A program made the translations under genes and the position numbers. Positions 1 to 9,904 of a stretch of DNA of 64,000 bases are shown piece after piece; position 1 is the stretch's first letter; each line of letters opens with the position of its first letter. Source of the stretch: Sporothrix humicola (taxonomy: Eukaryota; Ascomycota; Sordariomycetes; Ophiostomatales; Ophiostomataceae); NCBI GenBank assembly GCA_021396245.1, contig WNYE01000124.1, positions 23,196 through 87,195 on the forward strand, read 5' to 3'. The notes beneath the pieces were generated by a model, which did not search any database, was not told the origin of the DNA, and was given only the letters and a program-made list of their open reading frames with translations.

Positions 1-1
1 T

Positions 2-2932
2 GCCGATGCCACTTGGACCAAGACCGTCTACTCGCCGTGGAGCGTGAGCCAATATGACGCGAGCGACACCATCCACATTTCGGACCCTTCTCAGGACCCG
101 GATATTGGAAGCTTGGTGGCTAGTCTCTTAAGCAGCAGCAATGTGCCATGGAGATCTTGGCTGCAGGTCCAGAGACAGGGCGACGACTCGCAGCGCCTGG
201 CCGCCGAGCAATCGGGACACTACCCAGTCGCCCCCGTCACCACGCACCTCACGCCCGGAGGCCACGTCTGGCGGGAGACAAAGGGCGTAGCCGCCCGCGT
301 GAGAAGCACCGAATTTGCGTACGATGGCGACGGCAACGTGACCGCCGAGTACGACGCGCTGGGGCGCGCCGTCATTTGTCGGCGCTTCAACTTGCTCGGC
401 CAGTGTGTCTACCAAGGCACCATGGACGGCGGTGACCACATTGCATTCGCAGACTGCCAGGGAAGCCCCCTGCTGTCGTGGGACCGGCGCGGCACCATCG
501 AGATATCCGTGTATGACAAGCTTCGGAGAGAGACGGAGACGTGGCTCAGTACCAAGCTTGACAAGACGAAACGACTGACTGCCTCGCTGGTCTACGGCGA
601 GAAGCATCCAAACGCCGAGGACGTCAATCTCCACGGTCAGCTCTGGAAGCAGATGGATCAGTCCGGCGTCACCATTTTTTCCAGCTACGACAACAGGGGC
701 CGTTGCAACGCCAAGAGCACCCAGCTCTGCAAAGAATACAAGGCCGGGGTTTCGTGGAACGGTCATGTCGAGGTGGAAGCCGCCGTCTACGAAGACCGGG
801 AGCTGTACAATCACCACGGCCAGATCATCGAGAGTCGTGACGCCAACGGGAACAAGACCAGGAAGTCGTATGACCGCCTGGGCCGTCTCACACGGGTCGG
901 CCTGTCGTGTTCTTCGGCTCCAGACTGGACACCCATCGTTTCGCATACCACCTTCGCGGCCGACGATCTCGTGCTGAGCATCACCTACGGAAACGAGAGC
1001 CGCAAGACGTACACCTACGACGGCCTCACCCGACAGCTGGAGAACGAGAAGGTCAGTGACACGAACGGCAAGGTGCTGGAGGACGTTACGACCACGTACG
1101 ATTGTCTGGGGCGCAAGATACGCACGGTCAACGACGCGCACCAAGACGTCTTCTTCCGCAACCAGCGGATCAAGCCCGTGTCCTCCTACAAGTACGACGT
1201 CTTCGGCCAGCTGGTCGCGGCCACGGGCCGAGAGCAGGTCGCTAGCAGAAACGGGCACGCGTCCGTCGCGAAGCCCTACGGCCCGGGTGTGAGCACCCCA
1301 GGGGAGAGGAACGAGCAGCGAGTGTGCGAGTATGTTGAGCGCTACGAGTACGACAGGGCCGGCAACATGACGTCCATGAGCCATCAACCTACGGCGGACA
1401 GCAAGGTTGGCCGCTGGACTCGTCGGTACTTTTATGATGAGCCCAGCTTCCTGGACCCGAATGTCACGAGCAATCGGCTCAGTCGCACTGTGGTATCCAG
1501 AACCGAAGAGCGATACGGCTACGACAGCGATGGAGGGCAGCTGGGACTCGTCACCTCCATGCCCGGATTTTCGTTGCTGAAATGGGGCTATCACCAGATG
1601 CTGTCATCCAGCTCCAAGCAGAGAGTGGCCGATGGCAAGGTGCCCGAGACGACCTACTTTGTCTACAACCACCAAGGGCAGCGAGTTCGGAAGGTCACGG
1701 AGCGAGCAGCCTCGGCCGACGACAACGCGTCCTCCGGAGGAAGCAAGATGGCTGACACAATCCAGCTCGGGCCCACCAAGATCGAAATGGCCTTCACGTG
1801 CAGCGGCACGCTCAAGCGGACCAGCAAGGTCTCCTCCATCGCAGGTGAGACGTCTCGCATCGCCTCAGTCGAGAGCCGAGACCAGTTCCGGCAGGATGTC
1901 CTCTTTCGCTACGAAGTCAGCCACGGCCTGGAGCTGGACGACCACGGGCGGCTGATCAACTATGAGGAGTACTCGCCGTACGGCGCCTGCACGTTCAAGG
2001 CGTCTGCGGGGCAGATCGGTGCCTCGCGAGAATACCGGTTCCGCCGGTACCTCCGCGATTCGGAGACCGGCCTGGACCTTTGCAGCGCGCGCTACTATGC
2101 CTCGTGGATCGGCCGATGGCTGGCGCCCGACCCCGCCGGGACCGTGGACGGGCCGAACCTCTATGGGTACTGCACCAACGACCCCATCAACTTTATTGAC
2201 TCCGATGGCACCACTCCTCGCAAGCTGGCTTGGAGCGGGTATATAATGAAGATCAAAGGACTGGCAACGGAAATGGACGAGAAGTCGTATAAAAAATATA
2301 TCAATAAGAGGTATAAAGCGCGTAAAGCGAGACGAGAACTGAAGGACAAAAAGCCCTACAAGCCACGAGTCGTCAAGAAATTGAGGAAGCTTGCTTGGGA
2401 GGGCCTGTACCAGCGGCGCCAGCTCGTGGGTCAGCGCAAGAAGCAGATCGCGACCCACTGTACCGGGTCACGGTACGACCGCTCGCACTTCTTGCCCAAG
2501 GCCAAGGCTGACTTCCACAAGTTTACCGAGTTCAAGCTCAACCCGCACGACTACGTGGTCCGGCTGCACTCCGATGTGAACCAGATATTCATGAAGCAGA
2601 CGTTCGACAAGTCGTGGGCCAGGTTCTGGAGAGAAAACTACACCAACCTCCAAGCCATGGTAATTAAGAACAAACACGGCAACGGTCTCGAGCGGGCCCA
2701 AGAGGTGATCTTCAACCATGCCCGCACTCTAATGCACGATACGGCCCTGATTACGCCACAAGAGTTTGATGAGCACCGCATTAGCTACGAGGACTCCACG
2801 TACTCCAAGATGGACTCGCACGACATCACAAATGCGTACTTTCCTACGGCGAAGATAAAAAAAGCGAGCCTGGCGAGGCACGAGGCGTGGAAGAAGGAAA
2901 ACGATTACAGTTGGGCCCGGAGTTTTACTTAG
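2..2932 (+). CDS. Tc-toxin C-subunit-like RHS/YD-repeat protein (5' partial)
   Basis: The frame is open from base 2 to the stop at 2930-2932 with no intron, so the gene starts outside the window. At least 976 residues are present. The opening part (PWS...DASDTIHI...DPDIGSL) resembles the junction where TcB ends and TcC begins, so the full gene may be a TcB-TcC fusion (inference). Degenerate YD repeats follow (for example YDGDGNVTAEYDALGR, YDRLGRLTR, YEYDRAGNMTSM). The RHS-associated core lies at about 2032-2209 and ends in DPAGTVDGPNLYGYCTNDP and a terminal D-S-D-G. In Tc toxins this core closes a cocoon and cuts off a variable C-terminal effector. Here the tail after the core is 240 residues, very rich in Lys/Arg, and I recognise no domain in it. 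Such genes occur in insect-associated bacteria and some fungi. Whether this one is active is unknown. Confidence 0.85.
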   Translation, partial: ADATWTKTVYSPWSVSQYDASDTIHISDPSQDPDIGSLVASLLSSSNVPWRSWLQVQRQGDDSQRLAAEQSGHYPVAPVTTHLTPGGHVWRETKGVAARVRSTEFAYDGDGNVTAEYDALGRAVICRRFNLLGQCVYQGTMDGGDHIAFADCQGSPLLSWDRRGTIEISVYDKLRRETETWLSTKLDKTKRLTASLVYGEKHPNAEDVNLHGQLWKQMDQSGVTIFSSYDNRGRCNAKSTQLCKEYKAGVSWNGHVEVEAAVYEDRELYNHHGQIIESRDANGNKTRKSYDRLGRLTRVGLSCSSAPDWTPIVSHTTFAADDLVLSITYGNESRKTYTYDGLTRQLENEKVSDTNGKVLEDVTTTYDCLGRKIRTVNDAHQDVFFRNQRIKPVSSYKYDVFGQLVAATGREQVASRNGHASVAKPYGPGVSTPGERNEQRVCEYVERYEYDRAGNMTSMSHQPTADSKVGRWTRRYFYDEPSFLDPNVTSNRLSRTVVSRTEERYGYDSDGGQLGLVTSMPGFSLLKWGYHQMLSSSSKQRVADGKVPETTYFVYNHQGQRVRKVTERAASADDNASSGGSKMADTIQLGPTKIEMAFTCSGTLKRTSKVSSIAGETSRIASVESRDQFRQDVLFRYEVSHGLELDDHGRLINYEEYSPYGACTFKASAGQIGASREYRFRRYLRDSETGLDLCSARYYASWIGRWLAPDPAGTVDGPNLYGYCTNDPINFIDSDGTTPRKLAWSGYIMKIKGLATEMDEKSYKKYINKRYKARKARRELKDKKPYKPRVVKKLRKLAWEGLYQRRQLVGQRKKQIATHCTGSRYDRSHFLPKAKADFHKFTEFKLNPHDYVVRLHSDVNQIFMKQTFDKSWARFWRENYTNLQAMVIKNKHGNGLERAQEVIFNHARTLMHDTALITPQEFDEHRISYEDSTYSKMDSHDITNAYFPTAKIKKASLARHEAWKKENDYSWARSFT

Positions 2933-3573
2933 TCGGTTGGTTGATGGGCTAGGCGGGAAACCAGTTTGTAAGACTTTTTTTTGTTAATTCCTGAGTTTCT
3001 TTCCGCTCCTTCCATTTCGTCCGAAAAGGGGGAACAGTACATTTTCGATTACAATTTACAAAACAAGTTTCATGTCCTGGCAAAATAATAATCTTTTTTA
3101 TCGTTTCTTTTCTTTTGTGACAGTTTTTTTTTTTACCTCAATTTTTTTTTTTTTTTTTTTAGAAAACTAAAAAGAGTCATGTAAAATTGTTTTAAAATAA
3201 TTTGATAGAAGAGCGAAGACCACCCATTATGTGAATTAATGTCACAAATTGAATGTCACCGATTGCGGCCCATACGCAAAAATGATGTTGAAACCTCGCT
3301 TGAATTGGATATCTATCGACCAATCAATGTGGCCGAGGCAAGAATATGCGCCAACGATTCGTGGTCGAACTCGTGGTTGGTGAGAGTTGGGGATGTTGGG
3401 GTAGATATCTGAACCGAACAAATTTGCCGACTCCTCACCTCACGACGCACGACACCCGTGACTAGAGCGTCTAGGCACATAAAAGCAGCCTTCTGTCTTT
3501 CTACATAACACTTTCGTTTGTATGAAGCTCTCATGAGAAGATTTTACCAGACCTCAGACCACTCAGCATCATC
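2933..3573. other. Intergenic region, promoter of the CHK-type kinase
   Basis: No gene is seen. The left half holds A/T-rich tracts and T runs near 3122-3160. The right half is the probable promoter of the downstream kinase and holds one CCGAGG (3333-3338), about 240 bases before its ATG. Confidence 0.6.
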
Positions 3574-4743
3574 ATGTCCCCCCCTGCTGCATTTCAGAGC
3601 GACACTGTCGAGCGCATCCGGCGGTACTACGAGGAGGAGGCCAAGAACCCGCCCACCCCCCGCAAGTTTGGAGACATTCCATTTTCTTACGAGGTCATCA
3701 ATGCAGAGTGGCTGACTGCCACTCTGGCCCCCAACGTTGACGCGAAGAGCGCCGTTGTCAAGGCATTCAAGCTGGGTCCTGAGGACAACGGGTCGGCCAA
3801 CCGGCGCCGCATCGAGATTGAGTGGGTGGGCGACGATGCAGACAAGTACCCCACGTCTGTCTTTTGCAAGGCTGCCCACTCGGTCAACAACCGCATCATC
3901 TTGTCGGTGGGAGGCACGATTACAGAAATCATGTTCTACAAGGATGTCCGCCCGCTGATCGACATCGAGGCCCCGTCGGCCTACTTTGCAGACTACAACC
4001 CTGAATCCTGGGCTGCCATGATCATGCTACGGGACATGGGTGCCGAGACCCAGTTTTGCAACTTGAAGACTTTCTTGACCAAGAAGCAGTTTGCTGAGCA
4101 GATCCAGATCCTGGCCAAGTTCCACGGCCGCTTCTACGAGTCCAAGGAGCCGTTCTTCAAGAACCTCCTTCCATACAAGAGGCGGTTCCAGAACCTGCTC
4201 GATGTGGGAGCCCAGCAGGCCTGTATCAATGGGTTCGACGGCGCAAAGGCCGTCATTCCTCCCCGGCTGTTTGCCAGAGCCGACGAGGTGTGGCCGGCCA
4301 CGGTCAAGTCCGTCGAGCGCAACGCCTCCCTGCCCCAGACGGCTGTCCACGGCGACGTTCACCTGGGCAACTGGTACATTACCCCGCAGGGCTCCATGGG
4401 ACTGACGGACTGGCAGGCCATGGCGAGCGGCCACTGGTCCCGCGATCTTGCCTACGTCATGGGCACAGCCGTGTCGATTGAGAACCGCCGCGCATGGGAG
4501 AAGGAAATTGTGGAGCTGTACGTGTCTGAGCTTGAGAAAGCGGGCGGACCCAAGACAAGCGTGGAAGAAGCATGGCTTGAGCTAAGGCGCCAGTCTCTCG
4601 GTGCCCTGGCCTACTGGACACTGACTCTGACGCCATCAAAGGACATGCCGGATATGCAGAGTGAAGAGACGTCGATGCAGTTTATTGGCCGCATCTGTGC
4701 ACTGATGGACGACCATGACGTTCTGGACGCGTTTGATTTCTGA
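3574..4743 (+). CDS. APH-fold kinase of the CHK/ecdysteroid-kinase-like type
   Basis: This is a single-exon protein of 389 residues. The kinase signature is clear: H259-G-D261-V-H-L-G-N266 is the Brenner-type catalytic loop, and D279-W-Q supplies the metal-binding Asp. The family (choline kinase/EcKL/CHK-like) phosphorylates hydroxyl groups of small molecules such as steroids or aminoalcohols; the substrate here is unknown. It is a different branch from the kinase at 13478-14812, so the region carries two unrelated small-molecule kinases. It lies at the left end of the BVMO cluster and has a CCGAGG in its promoter, so I infer that it acts on a hydroxylated intermediate of the same pathway. 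A detoxifying role is the alternative. Confidence 0.85.
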   Translation: MSPPAAFQSDTVERIRRYYEEEAKNPPTPRKFGDIPFSYEVINAEWLTATLAPNVDAKSAVVKAFKLGPEDNGSANRRRIEIEWVGDDADKYPTSVFCKAAHSVNNRIILSVGGTITEIMFYKDVRPLIDIEAPSAYFADYNPESWAAMIMLRDMGAETQFCNLKTFLTKKQFAEQIQILAKFHGRFYESKEPFFKNLLPYKRRFQNLLDVGAQQACINGFDGAKAVIPPRLFARADEVWPATVKSVERNASLPQTAVHGDVHLGNWYITPQGSMGLTDWQAMASGHWSRDLAYVMGTAVSIENRRAWEKEIVELYVSELEKAGGPKTSVEEAWLELRRQSLGALAYWTLTLTPSKDMPDMQSEETSMQFIGRICALMDDHDVLDAFDF

Positions 4744-5555
4744 AGGGGTGGACAGACCTGGAATGTAAATAGATAAACTCAACATATACGTAGCTCCAAC
4801 GACAGGTATCTAGTTTCTGGAACACCATGCCAATGATCAGTTCCGTTATCATGACTCTTATTCTACATAATGACCACTTACACATTCCTAACAAAGTATT
4901 TGGCCACCTCGAGACTTTGTATGGATATTCACGATATCGTAATTAATATCTCTGCTTCACTTTCTGGCAAGCACTCGTTTGTGACGCGTGCATTAGAACT
5001 GTCGTTGTGAACCTTGCCGATGCCGAGGGCTTGGGACACTAGCACCAATAGGGAAAATACGGTTGAATAACACGCTGAAGCCACCATTAGACCATGCCAA
5101 TCCACGCCATTTGCACAATCTGGGGTACGTGCGGGCGATCCGGCCGACGCTACAGGCCAATTCTCGACAAGCAAAAAGGTCACCAAGGTTGCCTCGGTAA
5201 GGTTGAAATAGACCAATCATCATGTATTGCAGTCCTTAGATGGTATTGATTCAGACTAGACTCTTCAAAGTCCGAATAAACTCTCTCCGTTGATGATATA
5301 AGCTGTCATTCTAGCAGTTCCGCAGGACAATACAATGATCTTATGACGACGTGCAATGATACGACAGGAGAAGAACAGAAAGCATAAAGTTAATTTTTTA
5401 TTAGATTCAAGAATCATATATGTACGTTGATAAATAACAACCGAGGCGAATATTGCTTCAAAAAGTCAATTGTCATCAAATCATCGAGTGAACAGACTAC
5501 CACACTACCAATCCGACCTCCAATTAAACTTAGCTGGAGACGCACCATGCACGTC
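4744..5555. other. Convergent intergenic region with three CCTCGG-type sites
   Basis: It separates the 3' ends of the CHK kinase and the first BVMO. No credible gene is seen; the 95-codon minus-strand frame at 4929-5216 has no recognisable features. It nevertheless holds CCGAGG at 5023-5028 and 5441-5446 and CCTCGG at 5192-5197, which is odd for DNA between two 3' ends. Confidence 0.5.
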
Positions 5556-7496
5556 CTACAACGTCTTAAGCTCCACACCCTCAAAGTCGCCCTTCTTTCT
5601 CCACTCGTCCAGGATGCGGTCAAAGTCCTCCTGGCCCCTTCCCCACGGGGCACTGCGGGCCATCTTCATGAGCTTGGCGGGGTCGGTGACGCCCTCGAGC
5701 TCACCCTCAGCGTTCATGTAGCTGGGCGTGCAGCCCGAGCTGGCACCCAGCATGTGGGCGTGCGACACGACGGCCATGGACCAGTTCTCCTCGCCGTCGG
5801 CAGTCGTCTCGACCGTAAAGTTGTACTTGTAGGGGGATGCAGAAGAAGATGAGGCAGCCGCCTTCTTCAGGCCGGCGCCCATCAAATGGGCCACTTGGAC
5901 AGCACCGGCGTTGATTGTGTACGTGTAGTTGGGGTTGCCGCCGGCCTGGATGAAGCCGGGCCAGAACATGTTGGGGAAGTCGTGGCTCATGATGCCGTGC
6001 AGGGTCGTGACGGCATTGGTCCACTTCTTGTCGAGGTCCACGCCGTTGCGGCCGATAATATCGACGCCAACGCGGCCAGGAGGGCTGTAGAGGAAGGGGC
6101 TCTTGTAGCCCGTGCCCAGGATCAGAATATCCACATCGTAGTGCTGGCCATTCACGACCAAGCCTTTGGGCGTGATCTCGTCAATGCCCTTGCCGTCGGT
6201 GTCGACCAGCTCGACGTTCGGCTTGTTGAAGCTGTCGAGGTAGTGGTCGTGGAAGCAGGGGCGCTTGCAAAACGCAGAGTACCACGGCTTGAGCTTGTTG
6301 GCGACAGCCGAGTCCTTGACGATATCGTCGACACGGCTGCGGATCCGTGACTGTCGCTCTACGTCGAGCTCCTGGATGTACCGGTAGTACTTTTGGATCT
6401 CCTCGGGCGTCTTGGGGCTAAAGGCCGTGTTGCCAATGAGGGCGCTGTACGAGGGCATCGTCGTCCAGCCGTCGCCGACCATATTGACCTCCGGCTTGGG
6501 GTTATTGTTGCTGATGAACGCCAAAAAGTTCTGGCTGCGCTTAGCCCACCAGCCGGGCTCGTTGGCTACGTCCTTGTGGAATGACTCGACATCCGTCGGC
6601 CGGTTGCCACGGGCGTCGACGGCCGACGGCGTGCGCTGGAAGACATACAGCTTGTCGGCAAACTTGGCCAGCTCGGGGACAATCTGGACAGACGAGGCGC
6701 CCGTGCCGATAATTCCGACCTTCTTGCCCTTGAGGTTGACCATATCCGGCTGTGCCTGCGAGCCGCCCGTCACGTTGTAGTCCCACCGAGCGGCGTGGAA
6801 GCAGTCGCCAGCGTAGGTCTCAATGCCCTTGATCTGGGGCACCTGGGGAATGAGCATCAGGCCCGTTGTCAGGATCACAAAGCGCGACCGGACCGTGACG
6901 GGTGCCTTCTCTGAGCCGTCGGCCAGCTGCTCAGACAGGCGGTTCACCCACTCCTTGTTCTCGTCGTCCCAGACCGAGTCGACCATGCGCGTGCGGTACC
7001 AGGCCTGCTGGTCCAGCTCGTACTTCTTGGCAATGCGGTCCGCATGCTCGCGAAGCTCCGTGCCCAGGGCGTATTTGTTCTTAGGAACGTAGCCCGTCTC
7101 CTCGAGCAGAGGCATATAAATGTAACTCTCCACGTCGCACATCAGACCGGGGTAGCGGTTCCAGTACCACGTGCCGCCAAAGCCCGACGACACGTCGACG
7201 AACTGCAGGTCTTCCCGCTTGTAGCCGGCCTCTATCAGGCGGACGGCAAAGACCAAGGCGGCGAATCCCGTGCCCATGATCAGGATCTCGCGCCGGTCGC
7301 CTTCAACGGCCCGGGGAAGGGTCTCATAGGTGGCCTTGTCTACCCATGGGTCCTGCTTGAACTTCTTGAACTTGGGCAGCGAGTAGAGGTCGGTAAACTG
7401 CGCAAGGCCATCAGACCGCAAGCGCTTGTCGTGCTCCGACTTGTACTTTTCCGCGATCTCGGCGAACGACTTGAGGTCGGGCGTCACGGAACCCAT
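5556..7496 (-). CDS. Type I Baeyer-Villiger monooxygenase 1
   Basis: This is an uninterrupted protein of 646 residues. Type I BVMOs use FAD, NADPH and O2 to turn ketones into esters or lactones. The N-terminal FAD Rossmann loop is G75-T-G-F-A-A. GGTWYWNRYPG (107-117) is the usual family stretch after it. The BVMO fingerprint [FY]-x-G-x3-H-x3-W is at Y228-x-G230-x3-H234-x3-W238 (Tyr in place of the usual Phe, Asp following Trp). A second, NADPH-binding Rossmann motif GIIGTGASS starts at 261. The N-terminal extension and length suggest the cyclopentadecanone/PAMO-like clade, with large or bulky ketone substrates (inference). It is head-to-head with a hydrolase at 8553, fitting lactone formation followed by ring opening. 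I see no canonical peroxisome signal at the C-terminus (KTL). Confidence 0.92.
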   Translation of the reverse strand: MGSVTPDLKSFAEIAEKYKSEHDKRLRSDGLAQFTDLYSLPKFKKFKQDPWVDKATYETLPRAVEGDRREILIMGTGFAALVFAVRLIEAGYKREDLQFVDVSSGFGGTWYWNRYPGLMCDVESYIYMPLLEETGYVPKNKYALGTELREHADRIAKKYELDQQAWYRTRMVDSVWDDENKEWVNRLSEQLADGSEKAPVTVRSRFVILTTGLMLIPQVPQIKGIETYAGDCFHAARWDYNVTGGSQAQPDMVNLKGKKVGIIGTGASSVQIVPELAKFADKLYVFQRTPSAVDARGNRPTDVESFHKDVANEPGWWAKRSQNFLAFISNNNPKPEVNMVGDGWTTMPSYSALIGNTAFSPKTPEEIQKYYRYIQELDVERQSRIRSRVDDIVKDSAVANKLKPWYSAFCKRPCFHDHYLDSFNKPNVELVDTDGKGIDEITPKGLVVNGQHYDVDILILGTGYKSPFLYSPPGRVGVDIIGRNGVDLDKKWTNAVTTLHGIMSHDFPNMFWPGFIQAGGNPNYTYTINAGAVQVAHLMGAGLKKAAASSSSASPYKYNFTVETTADGEENWSMAVVSHAHMLGASSGCTPSYMNAEGELEGVTDPAKLMKMARSAPWGRGQEDFDRILDEWRKKGDFEGVELKTL

Positions 7497-8552
7497 GGTG
7501 GCGGTTTGGGTGGTTGTCTATTTTGTTTATTCGTGTTCTTGTCTGTTTGTAAGATTGTTGGTATCGAATGGCGACAGATGAACAGTAGATGTCAACAACA
7601 GATTTGAACAGTATTGACAATCTCGCCTCCTGGGACGGTACATATATTATCTCTTTTTACACTCTCTAAAGCCACTCTATTCACTTTCTACACTCCGTCC
7701 AGACATCCATATCGGCAGATTGTCACACCTGTGAAACACGATTAGCACCAGACTCGGAGCTGTATCGAGCTGTTCAGCTCCCACCTGCCCTCGGTAGCGG
7801 CCCCGATGTGCTACCATGACGTTGCCGAGGGGGCCTCCTAACGTGGAGTTACCCGAGGACGCTACTTGTTTCTGGTGATTTTGGCAATTTTGGGGGCACA
7901 ATGGAGTTCAAAGGTCATTCAGGTCGAGAAGATGCGGGGAAAACGGACAATGTTCGAGTCCGGATAGATCAAGAACAAAATGGGCTGGGGAAATTGACTA
8001 AACATATCTTTCGTAGAGGGGCATTTACAATGAAAGGTGAAGAAACATCATCGGCACGTGCACGACCCGGTGTTTATTTTGTGCATCTCCCTTTTGTTCT
8101 TTTCGTCGTCTTTTTATGGAACAGTATGTCCCAACCATCGTTTTACTACATCAACGAAGTGTGCAGAGTGTTCCTTCTTTTATTCAATCAAAACCTGAAG
8201 GGTGATATATGTCGCCGTGTAAGAGATTATCTGCATAAGACGGTATGACAAAGATCCGTCAGTTGCGTTGAAAGCAGGCACCAGAAACCAGCGTGATTTG
8301 TGGTGAAGAATGCCCCGCTAGAAGCACGTCACAATTCACGCCCGTTTTGATTCGAGGCATTCTGAATTTTGGGGATTTAGGGGGCGGGGTGGGAGGCACA
8401 GCGCACTAGCTCCCTAATTGTGCCGGGGTCCGAACAATGTAAATACATTTAGTCCCCGATCTTTACAACAGTCATTCATCATTCAACGTCAATTGACTGC
8501 CAAGTGACTTCCTTTTTTATTTTATTTTCTAGTTTTTTATACAGACATCATC
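7497..8552. promoter_or_regulatory. Divergent promoter region, BVMO 1 / hydrolase 1
   Basis: This 1.06-kb region lies between two divergent start codons. CCTCGG at 7789-7794 faces CCGAGG at 7825-7830 as an inverted pair 30 bases apart, roughly 300 bases before the BVMO start. CCTCGG is the known core bound by FarA/FarB and CTF1-type regulators, three of which lie in this window. G-rich stretches at 7889-7894 and 8378-8392 fit CreA-like sites. The 115-codon frame at 7901-8248 has no family features and is probably chance. Confidence 0.6.
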
Positions 8553-9524
8553 ATGACGCTCAACTACGATGCTGAATATTTCAAGGTGCTGGAGCCGATG
8601 CTGCCGTTCCTCGCCAAACGCCAGGCTCTCACGAAAGACACAGTGGTCCCGACCCGTCCGACGCGCGATGCCGGCGTGGCCGCGCTGATCAACCGGCTGC
8701 CTGACGGGCCGGATGTCGAGCAGGAATTTCACTACACCGAGGGTGCAGACGGCCACAAAGTGCCAATTCTCGCGGTGACCAAGAAGACTGTGGAGAAAAC
8801 AAGCCCCGGCCCCGCGATGCTGCATTTCCACGGCGGCGGCATGGTCCTGGGGACGGCCGAGATGTACTCGCGTCAGCTCCGCATCATCACGAGCCAGACA
8901 GGCATTCCAATCTTCAGTGTCGATTATCGTTTGGCGCCGGAATACAGCGGCACAACGCTCGTCGACGACGGCTTTGCCGGTCTTCTCTGGCTCCAGAAGA
9001 ATGCCGCCCAGTTCAACGTCGACCCTGCACGAATTGCCGTCTTTGGACAGAGTGCAGGCGGTGGCATTGCTGCCGGTGTTGCCTTGATGGCCCGTGATAG
9101 AAATGTGCAGCCGCCTCTGGCGAAGCAGATTCTCGTTTATCCCATGCTGGACGACCGCACGCAGACGGTCAACGAGGCCATTGAGCCCAAGGCGTTCTGG
9201 AAGACGCGGGACAACATTGTCGCCTGGGAGTGTGTCATTGGCGCCGAAAAGTCGGGCAAGCCGGATGCGGATGTGTCTCCGTACATTGCCCCGGCACGGG
9301 CCAAGAGTCTTGCTGGACTGCCGCCGACGTACATTGACGTTGGCGCTCTGGACATTTTCAGGGACGAGGACGTTGCCTTTGCGACAAGGTTGATTGCTGA
9401 AAATGTGGAGACGGAACTGCACGTTTACGCTGGCATTCCACACGCGTTCGAGGTCATTGCGCCAAACATCTCGGCGACAAAGCAGGCAGACGAAAACAGG
9501 CTACACGCGTTTACGACATTCTAG
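8553..9524 (+). CDS. HSL-family alpha/beta hydrolase 1 (esterase/lactonase-like)
   Basis: This is an intronless protein of 323 residues. The hormone-sensitive-lipase family is shown by the oxyanion-hole motif H93-G-G-G and the nucleophile elbow G-Q-S167-A-G-G-G. The triad is completed by D267 (in GALDIFRDED) and H297 (in GIPHAFE). No signal peptide is seen, so it is probably cytosolic. Members hydrolyse short-chain esters and lactones. A BVMO product is exactly such an ester or lactone, and the gene shares a promoter region with BVMO 1, so ring or ester cleavage is the natural inference. It is clearly a paralogue of the hydrolase at 17205-18167: both have PMLDDRT and a similar spacing of motifs. 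Confidence 0.9.
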   Translation: MTLNYDAEYFKVLEPMLPFLAKRQALTKDTVVPTRPTRDAGVAALINRLPDGPDVEQEFHYTEGADGHKVPILAVTKKTVEKTSPGPAMLHFHGGGMVLGTAEMYSRQLRIITSQTGIPIFSVDYRLAPEYSGTTLVDDGFAGLLWLQKNAAQFNVDPARIAVFGQSAGGGIAAGVALMARDRNVQPPLAKQILVYPMLDDRTQTVNEAIEPKAFWKTRDNIVAWECVIGAEKSGKPDADVSPYIAPARAKSLAGLPPTYIDVGALDIFRDEDVAFATRLIAENVETELHVYAGIPHAFEVIAPNISATKQADENRLHAFTTF

Positions 9525-9904
9525 GTAGATGGAACGAGATCATATATTTAATCATGCATTTAATTTGATTTAATTCAACGTTTCTATTTTTCGTGGATTT
9601 TTACTGGATTTTCTTTTCACTTTGTGATTTTATTTCAATTAAATTTTGAATTTCAAATGATTCGCCTAAATATGACATACAAATTTTCATTATTTACATA
9701 TGAATTGATTAACCTCCATGATAAGAAACAAAACACAAACCACACGAATTTGTGAAGACATTAGTAATTATTTCTTGACAATCAAGACATGCGTTGATGT
9801 ACAGGCAGGTACCATGCATCTACTTTATTCATCTTTATCATTTATTTGCTAACTGTTTGCTCTGTAAAATTAAAATTCATTTGCAAATCATCCACCCCCA
9901 GACA
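9525..9904. other. Convergent intergenic region, hydrolase 1 / BVMO 2
   Basis: This is AT-rich sequence between two 3' ends. No gene and no CCTCGG-type site is seen. Confidence 0.6.

Noticed and set aside
128..1594. Long minus-strand open frame (488 codons) opposite the RHS gene
   Set aside because: It is a shadow of GC-rich coding sequence; it has no domain, and the plus strand shows clear YD repeats.
4929..5216. 95-codon minus-strand frame with hydrophobic stretches
   Set aside because: No family signature, start context or intron evidence; it lies between two 3' ends.
7901..8248. 115-codon frame in the BVMO 1/hydrolase 1 promoter
   Set aside because: The translation has no recognisable domain and AT-rich composition like the surrounding non-coding DNA.
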